A stretch of 64,000 nt of DNA from positions 124,001-188,000 of the forward strand of contig NW_027043822.1 of the NCBI RefSeq assembly GCF_037102585.1. Direction: 5' to 3'. The position numbers were made by a program, and so were the translations under genes. The notes under the pieces are model-generated. The model had not been told where the DNA came from, searched no databases, and saw only the letters and a list, made by a program, of their open reading frames with translations. Below, piece by piece: positions 53,706 to 61,959 of the stretch. Position 1 is the first letter of the stretch. Every line of letters starts with the position of its first letter. This DNA is from Saccharomycopsis crataegensis (lineage: Eukaryota; Ascomycota; Saccharomycetes; Ascoideales; Saccharomycopsidaceae).

Positions 53706-55369
53706 ATTCGAAGCCAGGATCTCCGTCCTCGAAAGAAGTATCATGTTCCAGATCACTATCATCAGATAACCAAGTCCCTGAATATCTCAAAAAAAGTTTC
53801 CCAGATGTTCATGATTTAGAAGTAGGATCCTTGGAGAATGAAGTCAAGCGTGATTTGAACCCTAGAGTGGTTTCTATGATGGCTTTAGGTGGTACTATTG
53901 GTACCGGTTTGTTCATTGGTATCGCTACTCCTATTTCTGTTGCCGGTCCTGTCAACTCTCTTATTGCTTACCTTTTCGTTGGATCTATCGTTTATGGTGT
54001 CACCCAGTCTTTAGGTGAAATGGCAACATATATACCTTGTGCTGGGTCTTTCACTGTCTACAATAAGCGCATGATCTCTAAGTCCTTTGGGTTCAGTACT
54101 GGTTATATGTACTGGTTCAACTGGGTTATTGGTTTGGCAGTTGAACTTTCTGTTGTCGGCCAAGTCATTGAATATTGGACTTTTGCCGTGCCACTTTGGG
54201 CATGGATTTTGATTTTCTGGGTGATTCTTACCGCAATCAATCTTTTCCCGGTCAAGTATTATGGTGAAGTTGAATTCTGGGTTGCCTGCGTTAAGGTCGT
54301 TGCTATTGTAGGGTTCCTCATTTATGCGCTTTGTATGGTTTGCGGTGCAGGGAAAACTGGTCCAGTTGGCTTTAGATACTGGAGAAACCCAGGTCCTTGG
54401 GGCCCAGGGAAAACCCCAACCAAGAGATTTTTAGGGTGGGTCGACTGTTTTGTTAATGCTATTTTCACATACCAAGGTACTGAGCTGGTGGGTATCACTG
54501 CTGGTGAAACCAAAAACCCAAAGAAGGCTGTTCCAAAGGCCATCAGATCAGTGTTTTACAGAATCCTTATCTTCTATATCGGATCTCTTTTCTTCCTTGG
54601 TTTGCTCGTTCCTTACAATGATCCAAATCTCAGTTCTACTGCGACTTACATTGCATCCTCTCCATTTGTGATCGCCATAACAAATTCAGGTACCAAAGTT
54701 CTTCCAGATATCTTTAATGCTGTGATCCTTTTAACCATCGTTTCTGCTGCCAATTCTGACATTTATTGCTCGTCCCGTATCCTTCATGCCCTTGCGCAAA
54801 ACGGCTCCGCATTTGAATTCTTTGGAACAGTGAATAAAGCTGGTGTTCCATACTGGTCAGTGATTGTTTCTTCGCTTTTAGGTGCCCTTGGGTTTCTTTC
54901 TTGCAGTACTAAAGGGTCGGTGGCCTTCAATTGGTTGATTCAAATCAGTGCAGTAGCAGGTCTTTTCGCCTGGATGGGAATCTCATTATGTCACATCAGA
55001 TTCATGAATGCTCTCAAATTGAAAGGTATCAGCAGAAACGAATTGCCATTCAAAGCTGCTCTCATGCCTTGGTTGTCATACTATTCTTTCTTTTGGGTGT
55101 TTGTTTTAGTTTTCGTTCAAGGGTACGCCGTGTTCTTGAACTTTGATGCCAAAACCTTCATCATCAACTATATTTCTGTGATTATCTTCGTGGCATTGTG
55201 GCTTGGCCATCAAGTTTTTATGCGCACCAAGGTATGGATACCAATCGAACAAGTTGATATTACCACTGGAATGAGAGAGGGTTATGAAGATGATTTGCTT
55301 GATGAAGAAGAGCTCAAAGTTCAAAAACAAGACACTTTATACGAAAGGGTTCTTAGTAAGATCTTCTGA
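53687..55369 (+). CDS. basic amino acid permease, CAN1/LYP1 family (array copy 4)
   Basis: A 560-residue permease. The N-terminus is like copies 2 and 3 but shortened by loss of one Ser/Lys/Gly block (MDLFKINSKPGSPSSKEVSC). The middle shares a 182-bp identical stretch with copy 1 and the end a 383-bp identical stretch with copy 3. Specific differences are GWVDCFVNAIF, NDPNLSSTATY, AITNSGT and AVILLTIVSAANSDIYCSSRILHA in TM10. The new Asp next to the TM10 helix is unusual. The frame is intact. The upstream frame contains no other in-frame ATG. Confidence 0.92.
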   Translation: MDLFKINSKPGSPSSKEVSCSRSLSSDNQVPEYLKKSFPDVHDLEVGSLENEVKRDLNPRVVSMMALGGTIGTGLFIGIATPISVAGPVNSLIAYLFVGSIVYGVTQSLGEMATYIPCAGSFTVYNKRMISKSFGFSTGYMYWFNWVIGLAVELSVVGQVIEYWTFAVPLWAWILIFWVILTAINLFPVKYYGEVEFWVACVKVVAIVGFLIYALCMVCGAGKTGPVGFRYWRNPGPWGPGKTPTKRFLGWVDCFVNAIFTYQGTELVGITAGETKNPKKAVPKAIRSVFYRILIFYIGSLFFLGLLVPYNDPNLSSTATYIASSPFVIAITNSGTKVLPDIFNAVILLTIVSAANSDIYCSSRILHALAQNGSAFEFFGTVNKAGVPYWSVIVSSLLGALGFLSCSTKGSVAFNWLIQISAVAGLFAWMGISLCHIRFMNALKLKGISRNELPFKAALMPWLSYYSFFWVFVLVFVQGYAVFLNFDAKTFIINYISVIIFVALWLGHQVFMRTKVWIPIEQVDITTGMREGYEDDLLDEEELKVQKQDTLYERVLSKIF

Positions 55370-55759
55370 AAAAGCAAACATTTCACCTCTAAAACTTTTT
55401 TCTTTTCTTCAAACCAATAATTTTCTCAAATTTGTTAGTTTTACACATCAACAAGTAAAGCTTACAGGATACGCCGCTAATGAATATCATTGATCATTTT
55501 CATTCAGACATTATTTTTATTCAACCATTATTTTTTTAGACAGCTCATAATATTTTTTTTTTTTGTTCCCAATAGATTCAACATCGCTATTTTCTCTGCA
55601 TATTTTTTTCGATTTTCAAAAGTTACTTAAAATACCATTCTCTTTATCTGTGTGATTTGTAAGCACTTCTATTACAATCCAGCCAAATATATTCTGAAGA
55701 AACAAAGATGAATAAAGGGGAACAAAATTCCAGTTTTCATCAACTTCAATTTGCTCAAA
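55370..55759. other. 3' spacer after permease copy 4
   Basis: A 390-bp convergent spacer related to the 3' flanks of copies 2 and 3 (shared GTTAGTTTTACACATCAAC block near 55433). It reaches the stop codon of the next gene. This is the ancestral arrangement from which the spacer 3 relic derives. Confidence 0.7.
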
Positions 55760-56623
55760 CTATTTTCCATTTATTGGCCTCTGCCTAGTCACGTCAATGC
55801 CTGTCAAAACTGCTTGCCCTGCTAAGGGAATTAAAAGTCTAATAATATCTACCGCCATTAACTTATCTAAAACCTCTTTAATTTCAGCATCTCTAATATC
55901 TTGTTTCAGCTCATCTATATTGATCAAGTGTTTATCATTCCATTTGCCATTATCGCTTCGTAAATTGTTGTAAATAACTTCAAAACTCGCAAACTCATTA
56001 CAATCAGCAAAGACATCTACTAACTCGTCATCATTCAATTCCTCTTCAAAGATATACTCAATATTTTGTACCATTGCTAATTTTTTATAATTAATATTTT
56101 TATCAACAGCCTCGCTAGTGGTTTCATCCACCTTTATAAATGAGTTATATATCGGCGACCTGATTGTATAATTCAAAACCCCTTTTTCTTCATCGGGTGT
56201 TAATTGTAATTTATAATCCAAGGTACTGGCTTCTGAGGATTTTTTTTTACTTTTCGATATTTCGTCGTCCAAGAATTTCTTGAGGATAATCTTTTCTCTT
56301 CTCTTTCTTTCAAGGGTTAAGTACTTCAACAACCTGTCATGCATTTCAGTTGTCTTTGTCAAATAGCCTTTATTATCCTCATGATTTTGCACGTCTTCGA
56401 GCTTCACAGTTTCAATGATATCTTTTAAGTCTTCTTTTGTGAGCTTCTCTCTGGCTTCTTTAATCTTCCGGAAAACATAAATGTTGTAATCTAATGGATA
56501 GTCGGGAATTTTGGCAAGCTTGTCAATTGAACCAGCATTGATCAATCCATAAGATGGTTCACCAATGGTGATCTTGGAACCAATTTTTTCTTCACCAGTA
56601 GTAACAACCAGACTTCTTGTCAT
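55760..56623 (-). CDS. protein of unknown function
   Basis: A 287-residue protein I do not recognise. It is soluble-looking, with no signal peptide or membrane segment. The N-terminal part (ITIGEPSYGLINAGSIDKLAKIPDYPLDYNIYVFRKIKEA) looks ordered. A charged helical middle follows (RLLKYLTLERKRREKIILKKF), then an acidic stretch (EEELNDDELVDVF), and the C-terminus ends RQRPINGK. The composition suggests a nuclear or cytosolic complex subunit, but this is only an impression. The ATG is the first in frame. That a copy of its 3' end was duplicated with the permease and then decayed while this one stayed open argues that it is a real gene under selection. Confidence 0.7.
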   Translation of the reverse strand: MTRSLVVTTGEEKIGSKITIGEPSYGLINAGSIDKLAKIPDYPLDYNIYVFRKIKEAREKLTKEDLKDIIETVKLEDVQNHEDNKGYLTKTTEMHDRLLKYLTLERKRREKIILKKFLDDEISKSKKKSSEASTLDYKLQLTPDEEKGVLNYTIRSPIYNSFIKVDETTSEAVDKNINYKKLAMVQNIEYIFEEELNDDELVDVFADCNEFASFEVIYNNLRSDNGKWNDKHLINIDELKQDIRDAEIKEVLDKLMAVDIIRLLIPLAGQAVLTGIDVTRQRPINGK

Positions 56624-56904
56624 TATGGAATTTATAATTATTCTAATTCTTCTTTTCTTCTTCGTGATTCAAAATATCAGTATCCGTTTGTTTTCCAAAA
56701 ACAAACAATAGAAGCAAGCCTACTTTACGTCAAAAATCTGGAAGAATGTATAGGGACTAACTCCGAAGCGCGCAAAGCAAAATAACAAACCTCATCACGT
56801 GCATACAGTTCTCAAAAGTTATTATTAATCAGGGATGTGTTTGTTAGACTTCAATTTCTTCAGTTTACCGCTTTACTCCGAATTCTTAACGATATATTCT
56901 CAAC

Positions 56905-57398
56905 ATGGAACATCCAAGTTTTACTTTATCTGCTCTTTGCTTGGTCGGCGGGACCATGGGATACGTGTAAGCATCTTAATATTTATGGGTTATGGGTGAT
57001 CGATCTGAAAGTTTATGGCATGTGGAAAAGTTCGGGGAATTTTTGCGTTGTTATTCTATCTCAAATCGTGTAATTATTATTCTGTGAGGGGGAAAAACAA
57101 TTCAATTGGACAGTTTATTAACATTGATTTCTCTTCTTTTAGCCGTAAAGGATCTGTTCCATCTCTTGTTGCTGGTGTTACCATCTCTGCCATGTTTGGT
57201 ACTGCAGGTTACTTGCTCAAACAAAATGCTGACTGGGGCCTTGAATTGGCTATCAGTGGTAGTGCCCTCATGTTGGCTGGTGGTATTTCTAGAGGTATTC
57301 CAGTCAAGTTTAGAAAGCCAGTTCCACTTGTTTTGACTACACTTGGTGCTTTGTCCGGTGCTTACTACTTGAGAAAGTATAACGAATTTTATGGTTAA
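56905..57398 (+). CDS. TMEM14-family small membrane protein, one intron
   Basis: Two exons, 56905-56966 and 57143-57398, join in frame to give 105 residues. The junction restores MGYVRKGSVPSLVAG, which matches the conserved GYVKAGSVPSLAAG of animal TMEM14. Intron signals are GTAAGC at 56967, a TATTAAC branch site at 57116-57122 and TTTTAG ending at 57142, 20 bases after the branch site. Three or four hydrophobic helices rich in Gly follow (TISAMFGTAGYLL, ELAISGSALMLAGG, LVLTTLGALSGAYYL). Yeast members are Tmh11 and Tmh18. The animal relative TMEM14C acts in mitochondrial porphyrin transport, so a mitochondrial membrane location is plausible, but the yeast role is unclear. Confidence 0.85.
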
Positions 57399-57755
57399 AG
57401 AAATAGTCTTGCGATCCTTCATGTATTTCTATTTTACTTTTCCCTAAAGGATCAGTATTTTGTTGACAGAAAATAAATAATCATTATGCTTGTATATATA
57501 TATTATTTTATTATTCTTCTAGATAAAACCCAAAGCTATTTTTTGTTTTGTTTTATTGAATACTTGTATTTTGTAAAAGTAACGAAGAAGATAAAAAGAA
57601 TGAAGAGGATAAAAAGAATGAAGAAAAAAAAAAAAAAGACCAGCCCTCAATAAAACCAGCGGGCGATATATAGATATTTTCAATAAAGGACGGGAATGTA
57701 CTCAATGTGGCAATTCTATGAAACCATAAATCTAGTGGTGTGTACTATTGAAACT
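57399..57755. other. convergent spacer between TMEM14-family gene and NCR1
   Basis: A 357-bp AT-rich spacer with AT dinucleotides near 57493-57511 and an A-run at about 57625-57637. No other feature is seen. Confidence 0.55.
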
Positions 57756-60700
57756 TCATTGATCATCGCCATCATCATCCCTCAACTCATTGAATCTCAA
57801 CCTTGAAGCCAAATCATCAGAAACAACGCTGGCCCTCGATGAATAAATGTAATACCGACCACCCCAATAAGATAATAAAATAGGCAATAATACCAAACTG
57901 TGTAACGCCGCAATAATGACCAATGATAACCACATTCTGAAATAATAAATTCTAAAGATCTTTGAACTAGTAAACGCAAGAACTGACACTCCGATTAATT
58001 TCGTCATCGCGATCCCACCAAATACAGATCCCCCAACTCCTGTTAAAGCATGGAAGGATCTCTGAATTCTTGAGCCCATTGTTTTATTATCACGGTACTC
58101 AAATCTATCAATAACCGTGAACGCTCTAGCAATATGAGCACAGAACTCAACGGCTAACCCAACAATGATAACCAAGTTCACTAAACTGACAGCATTTAAC
58201 GAAACGCCCCAAATCGCCATCACACCACCAACGTTAACCAATATGGAGATAACTGTAATGCATAATAATGAAGCAGTTCTGAAAGAGCCAAGGAGGAATG
58301 AAGAAGTCAAAAAAATCACACCGATCGCCAAAGTAAGTAAGGAAAAAGTCAAACTCACGATAGACTCGTATTGTATGAAAAAGATATAGAACGGAGAATA
58401 AGCAAAAATTTCAGCTTCCAGATTGTTTTTCTCCACATTTAAGACATCATCAGACTCAACAATTGGCTCATTGGCGGCTAAAACCTTTGATTTCAATTCC
58501 TTGGTGACTCTCAATGATTCATGATAGGCTCTAATAAAATCGTCTTGAGATCTCAAAGGAACATGAGAGGTTCTAAAAACAGAGGCCTTTATTTCTCCAG
58601 TTTGTTCGTCCAAAGAAATGGATGAAGAATATGGGGCTTTACCACCTAATGGACAAGGAATACTAGGTGTATTAATCCAGATGTCAAAATATCTCATGAA
58701 TTCATCTTCTTCCGGGAAAGCCTCCATAGTTGTATCCCACCGTGGTTCATGATTGGCATAACAAACCTCACACATTCTAGGAGACGCGTATGGTGGACAT
58801 ACCTCAGTTTGGTTAGTGTTTTTGCGGAAACGGCAACATTCATCAAGCTCTGGATTCAACCACAAAAAGAAATCATCAATCCAACTAGCAGCAGGTTCGA
58901 TAATTGTAGAAATTTCCAGCCTTTTCCTCTCTTGCTCGATAATATTTGATAAAGAAAATTCGTCACAGGTAGTAAATCTCCCGCATAGCTTCCGTTGGCC
59001 TTGTCTTTTTGTCACATCCAAACCCTTGACCACAAAATAAATTGGAGCTCCGACGTTTAGATAACTATACATTGCATTAAAATAATCAATCAAATATGAG
59101 TCTGAAGGAATGGCATCTCTTTGGTCAAGTCCAAATTTGATGTTTGGTAAAAAGGCCAAGGACACACCTAGCCATAGGACAAAAATACTCAAAAGAATAG
59201 GTTTAATTGTTTTCCTCAAAATCACCGGAGCAAGATATTTTTTCAAAATATCGTTAAAGACAGATTCATGAGAAAAACCATCAGTTAAAACTATTTGTGA
59301 TCCGAGTAAAGACAATCTGCTATCATCATTATTGCTGTCAATGTACTGTGAAGCGCTGATTTCATCGGCAGTCAACTTTTTGAATGGCCAAATATCTAAT
59401 CGTTTCGATTCTGCTCTCTTCTGATCCAAAGAAAACAATGAGATCAATACCGTCAATTGTAATAACGCATTAAACATCACTGCCGCTGAAGAGTACAACG
59501 CAAAGTTCCTAACAGCAGGCATTGCCACAGCAGTGCCTAAAGAAAAGGCTAATATTTGAGTGGTTGCTGATAACACAATACTAGGGGCAATTCTACCCAC
59601 CGTCCTGGAGATTCTTTCAGGAATTGACTCATTTGGGTACAGAGCATTGATATGTTTCAATTCATGAGAAATTAAGAAAATGTTATCAACCCCAACCGCC
59701 AATACCAAGAATGGAATAACTTCCGCAATAATTAATGTTGATTTAGCCCCCAACAACGCAAAGAGACCAACAGAAGAAGATACTGATAATAGAACAATGA
59801 AAATACCAGCAAGACCAATAGAAATCTTAGTATTTATGAACGAGCTTGGTTCAGAGAAGCTTGGCAATCCATTTCCGAGGGCTAGAGATGCATAAATGAA
59901 CATTACCAAATAAGAACCAATGATTACCTTTATATCAGTATTCGTTGACTTATTTAGTTCCTTTTCCAAAGAAATCTCAGTGCTGAAGCTGAGTTTCAAC
60001 CCTTTGGCATCCGCAACTTTTTGAAGTTTCAAAAGATGCTGCTCAAGATCAGTCTCCCATTTCGCAGCATTTACTACTTGAGCAGAACTTTCATCATTAT
60101 CATTATTAATTAAAAGCGTGATAACCAAAGCTTCTGCGGTTAAAATATCTTCGGAAGCATAGCCCCCAAATAATAGCTCCTTCTTCAAAGGTTGCTGGAA
60201 TGGTGGTAAGCAGTTCACCGGAGCATCAGCACAGCTTTTTAAGCTTGCGGCCCAACTATTTTCATCAACTCTATTGATGTCTCCCGAAAAATATTGGGTG
60301 AAAGACTCAATCACGCAAGCTTCTCCTGTAGGCTTGAAACATAAGTCATCATAAGCTACTCCATCAGTGGTCAACTTTTGGGTAATTTCCTTCTCGGCCT
60401 CAAACCACCATCTGATAGTTTCGTAACTCAAGACTGGCCCAGTTTCATTGTAAAGGTAAATTTGTTCTGTTCTATAGAATGGGCCAAAGTTCTCATCAAA
60501 ATATTGTTTTTGTTTATATCCTTCCGATGATGAGCTTACCCACAAATTAATTGGATTCTTTTCCAATTGAACAAAAGTGGAACATGCTGAAAGTAATCCA
60601 GTGATAATAAGGGTGGTGATGATAACGAATTTGGGATAGAAAGCGCAATAAAAAGCCAATTTCCCAAACCACTTCTCAAGAATGCCATTAATGACATAAA

Positions 60701-61706
60701 CTTCCTTCGCGTGGATTAGCTGTCTAGAGAATGAGCTTGAATCATCATCATTGAATGATCTATAGGACGCATCATCAATTAAAGAATCATTCTGGAATAG
60801 TTGCATCCTTTGCGCTTTTCTAATTGTGTGGTTTCTGTAGACCGATATGAGTCCCTTGATAGCAAAATATATAACAGGAACGGAAAGGTAAACTATAATG
60901 ACTGAAAGGGAAAAGCAATTAAGGCTTCCAATTTTACAGCTACCCTTTTCATGAACTTCGGGCAACGAGGGACAAGAGCCTGGACAATCTGAGCAGGCAC
61001 ATCTGTATCTAGGGTCCTTGTCATTACAATGATAGATGTTCCCACTTGATGGAATTATTTCTTCCACAGGCTCCTCTGGCCAAACATAGTTTATTTGAAA
61101 CGGTGACCCACCAAGTAACGGCTTCTCATCACCTAAAAATTTCAAGAATTCTTTATAATTCTTTGCACCTCCGCCAACTAAGTCCATAGCATACCCATTT
61201 GTAGCCCCAAATTTCACATTTTTGCAAGAGTCGTAAAAATCAGAGGCCCATTGAGGATCAACATACTGGTCAAGTTCTGTGACGATATCTTTACCATTTG
61301 TAGCCACCGCAGTTTTTGTGACGTTAATAAATTGAGATTGGTTTGGAGAACAAGTAAATCTGCAAAATAGCTGATAGAAGTTTTCCCGACAAGCTGGGCA
61401 AGAAGATATTAATGATTCTGCCTTCTTTAAATTTTGCTGTAATGACACCACTTGGTCTTCTGTACAACACACAAGACCCTCTTTGAATGTATCACCACAG
61501 ACTTCCTCTAACAATTCTCGTTGACTATCAGAAGGGATAGCCGCCTTAATATTTGAAGGACATGGTAATTCTGCTCCAAAGAAGCTTTTTTTGCCGCAAG
61601 AGTCGTATATGGCACAATAGCCTTCCTCATGAATAGGAGTGATTGGGGTATTTGCCGATAAGACGCACGGTAGGAGAAGCAAAACTGACAAATTGAGCCA
61701 CCTCAT
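57756..61706 (-). CDS. NCR1: vacuolar sterol transporter, Niemann-Pick C1 homologue
   Basis: A 1316-residue membrane protein. Residues 1-18 form a signal peptide. The lumenal Cys-rich N-terminal sterol-binding domain (about 25-240) has the NPC1 pattern, including CCTEDQVVSLQQNL, SCPACRENFYQLFCRFTCSPNQ and CSDCPGSCP. A first TM helix, a long lumenal loop, and the sterol-sensing domain follow; the latter includes IGLAGIFIVLLSV, AEVIPFLVLAVGVDNIFLI and later VIIVGLAVEFCAHIARAF. About 13 TM segments are expected. It moves sterols from the vacuole lumen into the limiting membrane. The ATG at 61706 directly precedes the signal peptide; a frame extends a few codons further but without an ATG. Length matches yeast Ncr1 (about 1170) plus insertions. 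Confidence 0.95.
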   Translation of the reverse strand: MRWLNLSVLLLLPCVLSANTPITPIHEEGYCAIYDSCGKKSFFGAELPCPSNIKAAIPSDSQRELLEEVCGDTFKEGLVCCTEDQVVSLQQNLKKAESLISSCPACRENFYQLFCRFTCSPNQSQFINVTKTAVATNGKDIVTELDQYVDPQWASDFYDSCKNVKFGATNGYAMDLVGGGAKNYKEFLKFLGDEKPLLGGSPFQINYVWPEEPVEEIIPSSGNIYHCNDKDPRYRCACSDCPGSCPSLPEVHEKGSCKIGSLNCFSLSVIIVYLSVPVIYFAIKGLISVYRNHTIRKAQRMQLFQNDSLIDDASYRSFNDDDSSSFSRQLIHAKEVYVINGILEKWFGKLAFYCAFYPKFVIITTLIITGLLSACSTFVQLEKNPINLWVSSSSEGYKQKQYFDENFGPFYRTEQIYLYNETGPVLSYETIRWWFEAEKEITQKLTTDGVAYDDLCFKPTGEACVIESFTQYFSGDINRVDENSWAASLKSCADAPVNCLPPFQQPLKKELLFGGYASEDILTAEALVITLLINNDNDESSAQVVNAAKWETDLEQHLLKLQKVADAKGLKLSFSTEISLEKELNKSTNTDIKVIIGSYLVMFIYASLALGNGLPSFSEPSSFINTKISIGLAGIFIVLLSVSSSVGLFALLGAKSTLIIAEVIPFLVLAVGVDNIFLISHELKHINALYPNESIPERISRTVGRIAPSIVLSATTQILAFSLGTAVAMPAVRNFALYSSAAVMFNALLQLTVLISLFSLDQKRAESKRLDIWPFKKLTADEISASQYIDSNNDDSRLSLLGSQIVLTDGFSHESVFNDILKKYLAPVILRKTIKPILLSIFVLWLGVSLAFLPNIKFGLDQRDAIPSDSYLIDYFNAMYSYLNVGAPIYFVVKGLDVTKRQGQRKLCGRFTTCDEFSLSNIIEQERKRLEISTIIEPAASWIDDFFLWLNPELDECCRFRKNTNQTEVCPPYASPRMCEVCYANHEPRWDTTMEAFPEEDEFMRYFDIWINTPSIPCPLGGKAPYSSSISLDEQTGEIKASVFRTSHVPLRSQDDFIRAYHESLRVTKELKSKVLAANEPIVESDDVLNVEKNNLEAEIFAYSPFYIFFIQYESIVSLTFSLLTLAIGVIFLTSSFLLGSFRTASLLCITVISILVNVGGVMAIWGVSLNAVSLVNLVIIVGLAVEFCAHIARAFTVIDRFEYRDNKTMGSRIQRSFHALTGVGGSVFGGIAMTKLIGVSVLAFTSSKIFRIYYFRMWLSLVIIAALHSLVLLPILLSYWGGRYYIYSSRASVVSDDLASRLRFNELRDDDGDDQ

Positions 61707-61959
61707 GACTGGCAAAAATCGTGATGGTATGATATTTTGTTTCTATAGCCAACAACTAGCCCACTATTTCTGTTCGTAAAAAAGGAGGGTGATAAGAGAT
61801 GAAGATGCTGTTTTCTATCGGGATGATCATCTTGCTTGTCAACCCAAGGCTTCTAACTTCTTTGTTTACAATTTTGAGGAAAAAAAAAAACCATAAACAA
61901 AAGAATCATGCATTCATTCAATTGATGGAGGATTATTATTAAAAACAAAAAAAAATCTT

